From positions 6,083,001 to 6,147,000 of the forward strand of contig NZ_CP059322.2 of the NCBI RefSeq assembly GCF_013694245.2: a stretch of DNA of 64,000 nt. Reading direction: 5' to 3'. Position 1 is the first letter of the stretch; every line of letters begins with the position of its first letter. This stretch comes from Micromonospora ferruginea (GTDB taxonomy: Bacteria; Actinomycetota; Actinomycetes; Mycobacteriales; Micromonosporaceae). Made by a program: the position numbers and the translations under genes. Below, one piece after another: positions 16,793 through 24,879 of the stretch. The notes beneath the pieces were generated by a model. The model did not search any database and was not told where the DNA came from. It saw only the letters and a program-made list of their open reading frames with translations.

Positions 16793-17518
16793 TCAATGGC
16801 TGTGCAGGCCGCATTGATCAGGGAGGACTTTCGGTGGGGGAGGGCCCCGCTCCACCGGTCGCCCCGGCGGTCGGTTGTCGAGCGCGGCAGCCACCCCGCC
16901 GCGCTGAAGCTCGGGAGCGGCGAGCGTCGCCGTCAGGTCCGCCGACGCCGCGCCAGCCATGCCCGCGCTGCCCGAGGCCGCGCCGCTCGTCGCGTACCCC
17001 GGCTCCCACCGTCCGAACGGTGAGAGCGGCGTCGGGCGGGGGCCTGGGTCGGCGGCCTGCGTCAACGGGTCTGTTCGCCGCGCAGGCGGCCGGGACTGCG
17101 ACTGCTGACGCGGCGGGCCCGCCGAGGCGCCGGCCGTCGGCGGCGACGGCGGCGGCGGCGGCGGAGCTAGCGTGGTCGATCGGGCCGGCGGCGACGCCGA
17201 CGAAGGCGCTGAAGTCGCTGACCTGGTCGGACGGGGGGAGCGGCTGGGCCGAGGGCTCGGGGATGGTTCGGCGTCGTCGCCGTCGATGTCGGGCAGCCCG
17301 GGCACGTCGGGGATGAGCGACGGTAGCGGCTCCGGCAGCGGCAGCGGTGGGACCGGGAGGCTCGGCAGCGGAATGGGCAGCGGCCGGAGCGTGGGCAGCG
17401 AGGGCAGCGGCACGGGCAGCGGCAGGCCAGGATCGGCGGACGCTGGGTCGTCGGTGGCCGCGCAAAGGACGGCTGCCGTTCCCAGCGCCAGCAGGATCCC
17501 CCCCATGCTGCGACGCAT
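16793..17518 (-). CDS. Secreted proline-rich protein
   Basis: 241 residues with a signal peptide (MRRSMGGILLALGTAAVLCA) and then an extremely Pro/Leu-rich stretch of repeated PLPxPLPSLP-like units at residues 33-70. Low-complexity Ser/Pro/Arg sequence follows to the end. No domain is recognised. It is probably exported and cell-wall-spanning. Its start region carries a TTACTCACATTGTGAACG AT-rich patch upstream (17600-17620) that may hold the promoter. Confidence 0.55.
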   Translation of the reverse strand: MRRSMGGILLALGTAAVLCAATDDPASADPGLPLPVPLPSLPTLRPLPIPLPSLPVPPLPLPEPLPSLIPDVPGLPDIDGDDAEPSPSPRPSRSPRPTRSATSAPSSASPPARSTTLAPPPPPPSPPTAGASAGPPRQQSQSRPPARRTDPLTQAADPGPRPTPLSPFGRWEPGYATSGAASGSAGMAGAASADLTATLAAPELQRGGVAAALDNRPPGRPVERGPPPPKVLPDQCGLHSH

Positions 17519-17648
17519 GCAGAGACGATCATCCCGCGAGCGGGACCGAGCAACCCTGGACCGCCCGAAATCGCGCTATGTGAACGCGGCAGATCCGAAG
17601 CGTTACTCACATTGTGAACGCGTCGTTAACCTTCCGGGTCAACCGGCA

Positions 17649-18098
17649 TCAATCCGGTCTGACCTGCGCGAACGTGACGCGATACCGGTCCGCCGGATAC
17701 AGATCCTGCAAACCATCCGGATGTGCGATCACCAACAGCGGCACTCCCTCGGGCACCCCGTAGTCCCGCCGCTCCTGGGGAGTTGGGCTGCGCGCCGACA
17801 CCCAGTCGCCGAGGTCCACGACGACCTCCTCCGGCTCCACCGACTCGCGCACCACGACACCGCGGCCCCTCACCGCTTCGACCAAACCCTCCGCGCGCAA
17901 CTGCTTGACGGCGGCTCGGGCGGTCATCGCCGCGACGCCGTAGGTCTGCGACAGATCACGTTCGGACGGAAGGCGGTCGCCTGGCCTGAGCTGCCCAGAC
18001 GTCACCCGCTCACGGAGGATCGCGGCCAGATCCTGGTAGCCGACCGGCTCCTGCCCGGGGTAAATCACCGCCGCAGGGTAGGCAGCATGCGGAGACAT
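17649..18098 (-). CDS. GntR-family regulator (KorSA-like context)
   Basis: 149 residues with a GntR winged helix: LAAILRERVTSGQLRPGD near residue 24, LPSERDLSQTYGVAAMTARA near residue 43 and LVEAVRGRGVVV near residue 73. The C-terminal effector part is short. In AICEs of the pSAM2 type a GntR repressor (KorSA) controls excision and replication, and this gene holds the same position near int. It is divergent from the XRE gene at 18203 across 104 bp. Confidence 0.8.
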   Translation of the reverse strand: MSPHAAYPAAVIYPGQEPVGYQDLAAILRERVTSGQLRPGDRLPSERDLSQTYGVAAMTARAAVKQLRAEGLVEAVRGRGVVVRESVEPEEVVVDLGDWVSARSPTPQERRDYGVPEGVPLLVIAHPDGLQDLYPADRYRVTFAQVRPD

Positions 18099-18169
18099 GT
18101 AGGTGAGCTAGTTGAGTAGCTTGATCGCCACTACCTGAGGGTGAGGGTTGGCACGTCGGCGTACCGTGG

Positions 18170-18184
18170 GGTACACGATGTAAC
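18170..18184. promoter_or_regulatory. Operator-like repeat before the XRE gene
   Basis: GGTACA-CGA-TGTAAC is an inverted repeat with one mismatch, 19 bp before the XRE start. A perfect version of the same motif lies after that gene at 19433. It sits between divergent GntR and XRE genes, so either protein could bind it. Confidence 0.5.
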
Positions 18185-18202
18185 CCCTTGCGGAGGTGCC
18201 CG

Positions 18203-19414
18203 ATGGTCGACCAGTCTGCCCTCACCCCCGGCCAACGCGTCGAGAAGCTCCGCCGCGGCGTCGGCCTCTCTCGCGAGCGCCTGGCCGGCCTCACCGGCCT
18301 GGGCCTCAGCACCATCAAGTTCGTCGAGAACGGCCGCCGCAAGCTCACCCTCAACGTCGCCCAGCGCATCGCCCCGCACCTCGGCGTCCACGACCTCGGA
18401 GACCTCTTCGGACCCACCGTCACCCTCTCCCTGGACGGCCGCGCCACCCACCCCGCCGTCGACGACGTCCGCCGCGCGCTGACCGCCTGGCACATCACCA
18501 TCGACGGACAGCCCGAGAGCACCGACTACCTCCGCGGCGCCGTCGACTCCGCCTGGCAGACCTGGCACACCAGCCGCAACCAGCGCACCGAGGCCGGCCT
18601 CGTCCTCCCCGGCCTCCTCGACGCCACCCAGCGGGCCGCGCGGCTGCACACCGGCCAGGACCGGCGAGCCGCACTCGCGCACCTCGCCCAGGCCTACCAC
18701 CTCGCCCAGGCATACCTGGCGTGGCACGGCGACCGTGAGCTGTGCTGGCTCACCGTCGACCGCGGCATGGCCGCCGCCCTCGACGCCGACGACCCCCTCG
18801 CGATCGCCAGCAGCATCTGGTACGCGGCGCACATCCTGCGCGCCGTCGGCCGCGGCGACGAAGCCCTCGAGCGGCTCAGGGAGGCACGAGCCCTGATCGA
18901 ACCGCGGGTGGCCGATGGCGGCGTGGAGTACGCCGAGATGCTCGCCGACCTCCACCTGTGCACCGCGCTGACCCGAGCCCGCACCGGCGACCAAGGGGCG
19001 TGGTCGGACTGGGACACCGCGCGGCAGGTCGTCGACCGGGCGCTCCCGGACGGGTACGTGGGCCTGCGCACCCGAGTGTCGAAGCCACTCGTCGAGGTGT
19101 ACGCGGTGATGTGCGCCGTCGACCTCGGCGACCCCGACGAAGCCCAGCGCCGGGCGCACTCCCTCGACCCTCAGTCGATCCCGTCGACCGAGCGGCGCGG
19201 CCGTCACTACGTCGAGCTGGCCCGCTCCGCCGACCTGGAAGGCGCGCCGGAAGCGACCCTGCACCTGCTCACCCGGGCCGAGGCGACGTCACCGGAGACG
19301 GTCAGGTTCTCGCCGCCGGCGCAGGACATGGCCGGGCGCCTCGCCCGCGAGGCCCCGGCGGCGATCCGCGCCGAGGCGGCCGAGCTGGCTCACCGCATCT
19401 CCGCTCCTCAGTAG
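18203..19414 (+). CDS. XRE regulator with long TPR-like C-terminal part
   Basis: 403 residues. An XRE HTH fills residues 5-60 (RLSRERLAGLTGLGLSTIKF-type core). About 330 residues of helical repeats follow, rich in Ala/Leu/Arg with DDPLAIASSIWYAAHILRA and GRGDEALERLREARAL, like the Streptomyces regulators that pair with DUF397 proteins. ATG at 18203 follows GGAGG at 18192; an upstream ATG at 18188 has none. A DUF397 protein is encoded 760 nt downstream. It probably controls the element's maintenance or the downstream small genes. Confidence 0.78.
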   Translation: MVDQSALTPGQRVEKLRRGVGLSRERLAGLTGLGLSTIKFVENGRRKLTLNVAQRIAPHLGVHDLGDLFGPTVTLSLDGRATHPAVDDVRRALTAWHITIDGQPESTDYLRGAVDSAWQTWHTSRNQRTEAGLVLPGLLDATQRAARLHTGQDRRAALAHLAQAYHLAQAYLAWHGDRELCWLTVDRGMAAALDADDPLAIASSIWYAAHILRAVGRGDEALERLREARALIEPRVADGGVEYAEMLADLHLCTALTRARTGDQGAWSDWDTARQVVDRALPDGYVGLRTRVSKPLVEVYAVMCAVDLGDPDEAQRRAHSLDPQSIPSTERRGRHYVELARSADLEGAPEATLHLLTRAEATSPETVRFSPPAQDMAGRLAREAPAAIRAEAAELAHRISAPQ

Positions 19415-19415
19415 A

Positions 19416-19447
19416 GGTACACCGAGTCACCGGGTACACCATGTACC
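19416..19447. promoter_or_regulatory. Operator-like repeat cluster
   Basis: A perfect inverted repeat GGTACA-CCA-TGTACC at 19433-19447, with a third half-site GGTACA at 19416. It lies just after the XRE gene and before the small-gene operon at 19613. A separate hairpin (GTGCTCT/AGAGCAC, 19556-19577) follows before that operon. Confidence 0.55.
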
Positions 19448-19612
19448 CATAGCGACTCGCTTCTCTACCTACCGTCATCGCTGCTGGTGGTGGTGGGGAG
19501 TCGCACGGCGTACGACGAGCTGTTCGCCCCGCCGCCCTGAGCCGGACGTGGGTACGTGCTCTGCCCCCGTAGAGCACGGACCCACGCCCCCGGACTGACG
19601 GAGGCGAACAGC

Positions 19613-19795
19613 GTGGCACCCATCCGATCCCTGCTCCGCCGGCTGATCCGGACCGAGAAGCCGCTCGTGTCGGCTCGCCCGGACCAAGCCCAGAAACTCC
19701 AGGACGCCGAGGCACGCGCCGCCAAGGAGCGGATGATCGCCCAGGCGCGAATCCTGAACAGCCGCAACGAGCGCGAGGGCGGCTACCAGCGATGA
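19613..19795 (+). CDS. Small basic protein, AICE-type
   Basis: 60 residues, basic, with a single helix rich in Ala/Lys/Arg (start VAPIRSLLRRLIRTEKPL). The GTG at 19613 follows GGAGG with 8-nt spacing. No family recognised. Its stop overlaps the next ATG (ATGA), so the two are co-translated. Confidence 0.5.
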   Translation: MAPIRSLLRRLIRTEKPLVSARPDQAQKLQDAEARAAKERMIAQARILNSRNEREGGYQR

Positions 19796-20205
19796 GCCGC
19801 CTCGACGAACCGGCGTGTCCGGGGGGCGTCGCTCGAGCGGTGACCGACCGCCCGGCCCGGTCCGCCCGCGCCCTCGCCGTCCTCGACGAGCGGCTGAACC
19901 AGCTCGACCACCAACCCGCGCGGCCCGCCTGGAACTGCCAGTCCTGCGGCGGCCCCTGGCCGTGCTCGCCCGCGAAGGTCCGCCTCGCCGAGGCGTACGC
20001 CGGCGACCGCACCGGCCTGTCGGTCTACATGTCCGCGCTCTACGCCGCCGCCCTCAACGAACTACCGACAACGTCGGCGGACTGGCTGTACGGCGCGTTC
20101 ATCCGGTGGACCCGCTCCCTGCCCCGCAAGAGTCCGGCCGCACCCGACGGCCGGCGCAACAAGAAGGAGATCAACCGTGCAGTTCGTACGCCCCAACCGG
20201 TGTGA
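19792..20205 (+). CDS. Zinc-binding hypothetical protein common in AICEs
   Basis: 137 residues. The central motif WNCQSCGGPWPCSPAKVRL gives three cysteines that may bind zinc, followed by a Tyr-rich helix (GLSVYMSALYAAALNELP). Proteins of this kind recur in Streptomyces and Micromonospora integrative elements and are sometimes labelled flavin reductase without clear basis. Its 3' end overlaps the DUF397 gene by 29 nt. Confidence 0.6.
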   Translation: MSRLDEPACPGGVARAVTDRPARSARALAVLDERLNQLDHQPARPAWNCQSCGGPWPCSPAKVRLAEAYAGDRTGLSVYMSALYAAALNELPTTSADWLYGAFIRWTRSLPRKSPAAPDGRRNKKEINRAVRTPQPV

Positions 20206-20356
20206 CAACTCCGGCCCCAACTGCGTCGAGGTCGCCATCGACGCCCAGCAGAACCGGATCGTCCGCTCGTCGCAGCGCCCCGACGCCCAGGTGACGTTCG
20301 ACGAGTCGGAGTGGTCGACGTTCATCGACTCGATCCGCGCCGGTCAGACGTTCTGA
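20177..20356 (+). CDS. DUF397-like protein
   Basis: 59 residues read from GTG at 20177 with GAAGGAGA 7 nt upstream. The pattern NCVEVAIDAQQNRIVRSS, then TFDESEWSTFIDSIRAG, fits DUF397. DUF397 proteins partner with XRE regulators in actinobacteria, often controlling development or element functions; the likely partner here is the XRE protein at 18203. Confidence 0.7.
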   Translation: MQFVRPNRCDNSGPNCVEVAIDAQQNRIVRSSQRPDAQVTFDESEWSTFIDSIRAGQTF

Positions 20357-20369
20357 CAGCCACGCCATG

Positions 20370-20412
20370 ACGACGCGGCCGACCTCCACCAGCGCGAGGT
20401 CGGCCGCGTCGT
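20370..20412. terminator. Strong hairpin after DUF397
   Basis: A perfect 16-bp stem (ACGACGCGGCCGACCT and its complement) with an 11-nt loop, 14 bp after the DUF397 stop. No T-run follows. It probably ends the small-gene operon. Confidence 0.65.
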
Positions 20413-20423
20413 CGTCGACCTGC

Positions 20424-20603
20424 ATGGGCTGCGTCGAGGGCATCATCGTCAAGACGCACCGGTGCGCGGGCGCCCACGAGCTGGTGCCGTACGGCGGGTT
20501 CTGCGCCTGCCCGAGGCCCGGGTGCGGGCCGGGCGGCCGGCGAGACGAGCGCGGCACCACGACGCGCCGGAGCCGGGCGCCGCCGGGCCCGTCGGTAGAC
20601 TGA
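20424..20603 (+). CDS. Cysteine-containing small protein, uncertain
   Basis: 59 residues with five cysteines (MGCVEG, THRCAG, GFCACPRPGCGPG) that could bind zinc, then an Arg/Pro-rich tail. An earlier ATG at 20367 lies inside the hairpin and is less likely. No clear ribosome site is seen, so this may not be a gene. Confidence 0.35.
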   Translation: MGCVEGIIVKTHRCAGAHELVPYGGFCACPRPGCGPGGRRDERGTTTRRSRAPPGPSVD

Positions 20604-20648
20604 CCCGGCTCGTGAGCTGCCAAGATCCCGATCGATCAGGAGAGCACC

Positions 20649-21170
20649 GTGCAGGTTTCCCAGGCCCTGGACATCATCGAGGCCCTCCTCAACGCTGCCG
20701 AGCACCCGGACATCGCCGCCGTCGAGCGGTACGGCCGGGACGCACAGCCCGGCGGCCAGTCCCCCGCCGGGATCCGGGTGCAGCACCGGTCGTCAGACAC
20801 CCGGGCGCTGCTGATGGCGGACGTCCCGCCGCGCACCGCCCAGCCCGTACCGGTCCTCACCGAGCCGCTGCCGCCCAAGTGGCGGGCGGCTCGGATCCTG
20901 GTCCTGGTTCACCAGCTCCTCGACGCCGCCCGGCCCGAGCAGCTCGCCGGGTGGGAGCTGGTCACCCAGGACGGCACGCACTCCCCGGTCGCCGCCGGGA
21001 TCCGCATCACCGCCCGCGACCGGTCGGTGGTCTACCTGCGGGGCATCGCGGCGTCAGGGCAGCAGCGCGAGCCGGAGAACGATCCGTACCCGGACTACCG
21101 AATCCCCCAAGGAGTCCAGTCATGGCACCTCAGTCCCAGTGCTCCATCTGCGGAGCGCGCGTCAGCGTAG
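20649..21170 (+). CDS. Hypothetical protein
   Basis: 173 residues from a GTG that follows AGGAG (20639-20643). Leu/Ala-rich helices at both ends flank a middle with WRAARILVLVHQLLDAARPE, and the end is rich in Ser/Pro. No family recognised. The last 49 nt overlap a small zinc-protein gene in another frame, so the true end or the overlap deserves checking. Confidence 0.55.
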   Translation: MQVSQALDIIEALLNAAEHPDIAAVERYGRDAQPGGQSPAGIRVQHRSSDTRALLMADVPPRTAQPVPVLTEPLPPKWRAARILVLVHQLLDAARPEQLAGWELVTQDGTHSPVAAGIRITARDRSVVYLRGIAASGQQREPENDPYPDYRIPQGVQSWHLSPSAPSAERASA

Positions 21171-21250
21171 CCGCCGGCCAGCCCTGCCCGCCCCACCAGG
21201 CGATGGGCAGCCGCGGCAACTGCCCCGGATCCCGCCAGCCCACCGTGTGA
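21122..21250 (+). CDS. Zinc-ribbon-like mini protein
   Basis: 42 residues with CSICGARVS, QPCPPH and a final NCPGS: a likely single zinc-binding site. The ATG at 21122 follows AAGGAG with 8-nt spacing, and the gene ends directly before a strong terminator, which supports its reality. Confidence 0.5.
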   Translation: MAPQSQCSICGARVSVAAGQPCPPHQAMGSRGNCPGSRQPTV

Positions 21251-21253
21251 CAG

Positions 21254-21294
21254 GAAGCGGCCCCGCTCCTACCCGAAAGGAGCGGGGCCGCTTC
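21254..21294. terminator. Bidirectional terminator
   Basis: A perfect 17-bp stem (GAAGCGGCCCCGCTCCT and its complement) with a 7-nt loop, between a + strand and a - strand gene that converge. Confidence 0.8.
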
Positions 21295-21303
21295 GCGTCC
21301 AGT

Positions 21304-21585
21304 TCAGGCCTCGGCCGGGCCGGCCTTCCGCTCAACCCAGGTCCGACGCAGCTGGTACGTCCTGCGGGTCGACAGCGGCTTGTACCGCCAGCCCTGCCCC
21401 TCCTCGCCCCACTCCTCCAGGCGCTGCGCCTCGTCTTGCAGGGATCGCTGCACGTGGCGCGGGGAGACCTCCAGCAGCTCGGCTGCCTCTGCCGGGCTCA
21501 CCCACTTCGTGCTGCTCAACCTGTGCTCCCTGCTCCTGTGCTCACCCGGGCATGATCTCACGCCAGTCACGACCCCGATAGCCAC
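21304..21585 (-). CDS. Excisionase-like HTH protein
   Basis: 93 residues. The core WVSPAEAAELLEVSPRHVQR is a MerR/HTH_17-type helix-turn-helix like that of excisionases. It is followed by GQGWRYKPLSTRRTYQLRR, which could be the wing. The first 24 residues may be untranslated, since a later start would suit the family better. Its place between the regulators and the membrane genes fits an Xis or promoter-control role. Confidence 0.6.
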   Translation of the reverse strand: MAIGVVTGVRSCPGEHRSREHRLSSTKWVSPAEAAELLEVSPRHVQRSLQDEAQRLEEWGEEGQGWRYKPLSTRRTYQLRRTWVERKAGPAEA

Positions 21586-21641
21586 GCCGACACGCTACGA
21601 CACGACACGACAGTTGCGCCAGACGCGACAGACACGCCAGG

Positions 21642-22944
21642 ATGGCTGTCATGACCTTGTTCCGTCCCCGGCGCACCGCCGAGGAGTTCGCCGCGGCCGC
21701 CCGTGCTCAGGACGAGCGCCGCCGGCTTCAGGCCCAGTTCGACCGGGACCAGGCCGCCGCCCACCGAGCCGAGCGCCGCCGCCTCGACCGCGAACGCGCC
21801 CGCGCCGACCGCAAGCGCCGCAAGGCCCGAGCCAAGGCCCGCGCCCGCTTCTGGCACCGCATCGGCGCCGGCCTCCGAGCCGCCCGGACCATCGCCCCGC
21901 TGCTGCTCGTCAACGCCGCCGCCGTCGGCGGACAGACCGGCTACGCGATCACCCGCACCCCCGAGTCCTGGCCCGCCCCAGCCCGCCTCGCCGTCGCCCT
22001 GGTCTACGCCGCGACCGTCGAGTCCATCGCCCTCTACGTGAACTGGCACGCCCACGACGCGCTGATGCACCGGGCCACCGGCACCGCCACCGAGATGCGC
22101 CGCCGCGCCTACCTGATCGCCGCCGTGGTGGCGGCCATGAACTACTCGCACTTCGACGGGGAGCACTGGACACCGACGCCGTTCGCGGTCGGCTCCGGCA
22201 TGGCTTCCCTGCTCTCGCCGTGGCTGTGGGGCCTGCACACCCGCCGCGCCCAGCAACTCCAGCTCCTGCGCGCCGATCTGGTCGACGAAACCGGCGCCGT
22301 GTTCGACCGCAAGCGGCGCCGGGCGTTCCCGATCCGGACGTGGCGGGCCGAGCGCTGGAGCATCGAGCACCACATCCGCGACCCCCGGGTGGCGTGGGAC
22401 GGCTACCACGCCGAGCGGGCCGCCTGCCGGGCGCAGGTCCGGCCGGGCCGGCTCGGGTCGGCGTGGGCGGCGCTGCGCGGTCGCGCGGTGGCCATCCAGC
22501 CGCCGGCGCCGAAGCGGGCGTCGGTGCTCGACGAGTCCGACCCGGGCGTGCGGGAGTGCCGGAAGCTGGCCCGGTCGATGGAGTCGGCGACGCAGGGTCT
22601 GCGGCCCCGGTTGGCGCGGATCGCTGTGGCCGACTGGTCGCTCGGGCTGTGGCCGGCCAGCGGCCGGCGCGGTGGCCAGTCGGGTGGCCAGCCACCGGCC
22701 AGCGGCCGGCCACCGGCACCGGCCGGCCCGGCCAGTCCCCCGCCGGAGCCGCCCGAACCGCCGGCGACTCCACCCCGCCGCCCCGCCGCCGGACGACAGC
22801 GCCATCGCGAAGGTCGCCGCCGCCTACGACGAGCTGCTGAAGGAGATCGGCCGGCCGCCGTCCGGCCGGCAGGTGGCCAAGCGCGCCAAGGTCAGCAAGA
22901 CCACGGCCAACGACTGGCTCAACGAGCATCACAGGAAGAAGTAG
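21642..22944 (+). CDS. SpdB/DUF2637-like membrane protein, apparently frameshifted
   Basis: The first part, about 360 residues, has a very basic coiled N-terminus and three to four membrane segments (LLLVNAAAVGGQTGYAI, ARLAVALVYAATVESIALYV, AYLIAAVVAAMNYSHF). A Pro/Gly linker follows. A convincing HTH end (SGRQVAKRAKVSKTTANDWL, stop at 22944) lies in the +1 frame. The original frame runs on as arginine-rich nonsense into the next gene. One extra base in the C-rich stretch near 22736-22800 would explain this. AICE spread proteins have similar membrane parts. Either the HTH end is lost or a frameshift restores it. Confidence 0.6.
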
Positions 22945-23021
22945 AAGCTCCCCGGGGCGCGGCCAACGCCTGGACAGCACGCCGCGCCCCGGGGCCCTCC
23001 CCGGAAGGAAGGACCTCCATC

Positions 23022-23300
23022 ATGCCCACCCACCACGCCCTGCCCGGCCAGCCGCCGCCCGACGCGCCGGCCGGCCAGCTGCTCCGCATGAACGTCGACC
23101 CGACCGTCATCCAGCCCCGCCGCGTGCCGTGGACGCTCATCCTGGCCGCCGACCTCGTCGGGGTGCTGGCCGCGCTGGCCACCGGACTGGCCGCCCGGCT
23201 GGCCGGCCACCTGACCGTCACCGCGGTGGCCGGCATCGTCATGGTGCTGCTCGGCGTCGCCCTGTTCCCGATCACCACGCACCGGGAGATGGACCGCTGA
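23022..23300 (+). CDS. Two-segment membrane protein
   Basis: 92 residues. A polar N-terminus with VIQPRRVPW is followed by two hydrophobic segments (TLILAADLVGVLAALATGLA and VTAVAGIVMVLLGVALFPI). The ATG follows GGAAGGAAGGACC. Its stop overlaps the next start (TGATG). It is part of a five-gene membrane module at 21642-24532 with unknown job. Confidence 0.65.
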   Translation: MPTHHALPGQPPPDAPAGQLLRMNVDPTVIQPRRVPWTLILAADLVGVLAALATGLAARLAGHLTVTAVAGIVMVLLGVALFPITTHREMDR

Positions 23301-23536
23301 TGGCCGCCCTGCCGTACCGCCTGCACATCTTCGACGGCCAGTACGAGGTGCTGGCCGGCCGCCGGCACATCGTCGTGCTGGACCTGTCCCTGCCCGGCTA
23401 CGGGAGCATCCTCGCCCAGCAGCTCCAGGCGCTCACCCGCGACGCGGTCGCCGCGAACGAACCGATGGACGCGCCCCGCCTCGAGGTCCGCGACCCGGGC
23501 ACCGGCGCGCTGGTGCTCAACTGGACGGGGGTCTGA
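23300..23536 (+). CDS. Small soluble hypothetical protein
   Basis: 78 residues with alternating strands (YRLHIFDGQYEVLAGRRHI, VVLDLSLPGYG), and no membrane segment. It overlaps both neighbours by a few bases, so it is translated with the membrane proteins on either side. No family recognised. Confidence 0.6.
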   Translation: MAALPYRLHIFDGQYEVLAGRRHIVVLDLSLPGYGSILAQQLQALTRDAVAANEPMDAPRLEVRDPGTGALVLNWTGV

Positions 23537-24057
23537 TGCCGCACACCATGTCCCCCACCGGGGTGGCGATCCTGCTGCTCCTCGCGCTGATCATCGACTA
23601 CATGAGCGTCGGACCGAACAGCCTGCGCGACCGGCTCGCGTTCATCGTCGCCGTGCCGGTCATCCGCGAAGGCTTCGACGGCAGCCCAGCCGACCAGAAG
23701 ACCGTCGAGGCGATCGGCAATGTCATCCAGGCGCTGCTCGACTCCACCGGCGGTGCCTACATCGCCGGCGCCAGCGTCAACGCGCTGATCGGCGCGCTGA
23801 TCGGCCTGCTGTGGATCTACGCCCTCGGCTGCATGCTGCCGGTCAAGGCGTCGAAGCGGCTCGGCCGGTTCGCGACGCTGGCATTCCCGCAGTCCGGGAT
23901 CTACCGGCTCAACGCCCGCCTGTGGATCGTCGCCATCCTCCTCGGCATGATGTCCGACCTGCCCCAGGGCTTGGTCGGCAGCACCACTCGGTCGCTCGTC
24001 GACATGGCCGCGCACCTCGTCGCCCCGCTTCCCGCCATCCTGTTCGGAGCTGCCTGA
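23536..24057 (+). CDS. Multi-pass membrane protein
   Basis: 173 residues with four hydrophobic segments (GVAILLLLALIIDYMSV, ALIGALIGLLWIYALGCML, LWIVAILLGMMSDL and the C-terminal LVAPLPAILFGAA). A loop near residues 50-80 carries charged residues. It overlaps the gene before it and lies 1 nt before the next. No family recognised. The context suggests transfer/spread or superinfection exclusion. Confidence 0.65.
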   Translation: MPHTMSPTGVAILLLLALIIDYMSVGPNSLRDRLAFIVAVPVIREGFDGSPADQKTVEAIGNVIQALLDSTGGAYIAGASVNALIGALIGLLWIYALGCMLPVKASKRLGRFATLAFPQSGIYRLNARLWIVAILLGMMSDLPQGLVGSTTRSLVDMAAHLVAPLPAILFGAA

Positions 24058-24058
24058 G

Positions 24059-24532
24059 ATGTTCACCCTCGCCGAGGCGACCGAGCCCCAGCGCGGCTGG
24101 GGCGGGCCGGTCGCCCTGCTCATCGCCGTCGTCCTGTTCCTGCTCTTCATCGGCGTGCACTACGCCTGGACCACCATCTGGTTCCCCTCCCCCACCGAGG
24201 AGGGTGACACTGATCTTGGTGTCAACTCGCAGGTCAGCTCAGTGTCTGACACCGGTGACACCGACCGTGACACCAGCCCGTGGGGGCGGATCGTCAACCG
24301 CGCCGGCCGGCGCGTCCGGGTCTACGACAGCGGCCGGGACACCGAGCTGGACCTCGACCTGGACGGCGCCGACCCGGAGCCGGAGACGCTCGAGGAAGCC
24401 GTCGACCGGCTGGACCGGCAGGGCGTCGCGTACGCCGAGATCGTCCGGCGGGTGATGGCCGACCACCGGGTGTCGGAGTCGACCGCGAAGCGGGCCATCC
24501 GCACCAGCCGGCAGGCCCGGTCGACTAGCTGA
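24059..24532 (+). CDS. Membrane-anchored protein with C-terminal HTH
   Basis: 157 residues. One membrane segment lies near residues 19-38 (ALLIAVVLFLLFIGVHYAWT). An acidic linker rich in Asp/Thr (GDTDRDTS) follows, and then an HTH-like end (AYAEIVRRVMADHRVSESTA, residues 125-144). This pairing of a membrane anchor with a DNA-binding-like tail resembles the gene at 21642. The last gene of the operon, it is followed by a strong terminator. Confidence 0.65.
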   Translation: MFTLAEATEPQRGWGGPVALLIAVVLFLLFIGVHYAWTTIWFPSPTEEGDTDLGVNSQVSSVSDTGDTDRDTSPWGRIVNRAGRRVRVYDSGRDTELDLDLDGADPEPETLEEAVDRLDRQGVAYAEIVRRVMADHRVSESTAKRAIRTSRQARSTS

Positions 24533-24540
24533 CCTGGACA

Positions 24541-24589
24541 CGCGACAGCGCCCCCGCTGGCCTGGTGGCCACGCGGGGGCGCTGTCGCG
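24541..24589. terminator. Bidirectional terminator
   Basis: A perfect 17-bp stem (CGCGACAGCGCCCCCGC and its complement at 24573-24589) between convergent genes. It closes the membrane-protein operon. Confidence 0.85.
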
Positions 24590-24595
24590 CTGGGG

Positions 24596-24874
24596 CTACT
24601 GCTGCTTGGCCGGACGGCCCGGGCCGCGCGCGGCGCCGATGCGCTTGCGGTGGGCGGTGACCCGCCGGCGGACCTCGTGGACCGTCACGCCGGCGCGTTC
24701 GGCGACCTGGTCCTCCGGCTGGGTCTCGCGGGCCGCTGAGATGGCGGCGTCCATCTCAGCCGCGATGGCCGCCTTGAGGGTGGGCGCGAGGTCGCGCAGG
24801 AGTTGGTAGCGGGCCAGGTCGTCTGGGGTGTCCGCTGCGGCGGCGAGCTGACGGGCGAGGTCGCGGAGGTCCAT
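24596..24874 (-). CDS. HTH-like small protein
   Basis: 92 residues. N-terminal helices are followed by a likely helix-turn-helix (EDQVAERAGVTVHEVRRRVT) and a basic tail (RGPGRPAKQQ) that fits DNA minor-groove contact. It is divergent from the 24959 gene, with a perfect 10-bp inverted repeat between them, so it is probably an autorepressor. Confidence 0.6.
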   Translation of the reverse strand: MDLRDLARQLAAAADTPDDLARYQLLRDLAPTLKAAIAAEMDAAISAARETQPEDQVAERAGVTVHEVRRRVTAHRKRIGAARGPGRPAKQQ

Positions 24875-24879
24875 GGGAA

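Noticed and set aside
22672..22944. A separate 90-codon HTH gene starting at 22672
   Set aside because: Its first 40 residues are linker-like shadow and there is no ribosome site. A frameshifted end of the 21642 gene explains it better.
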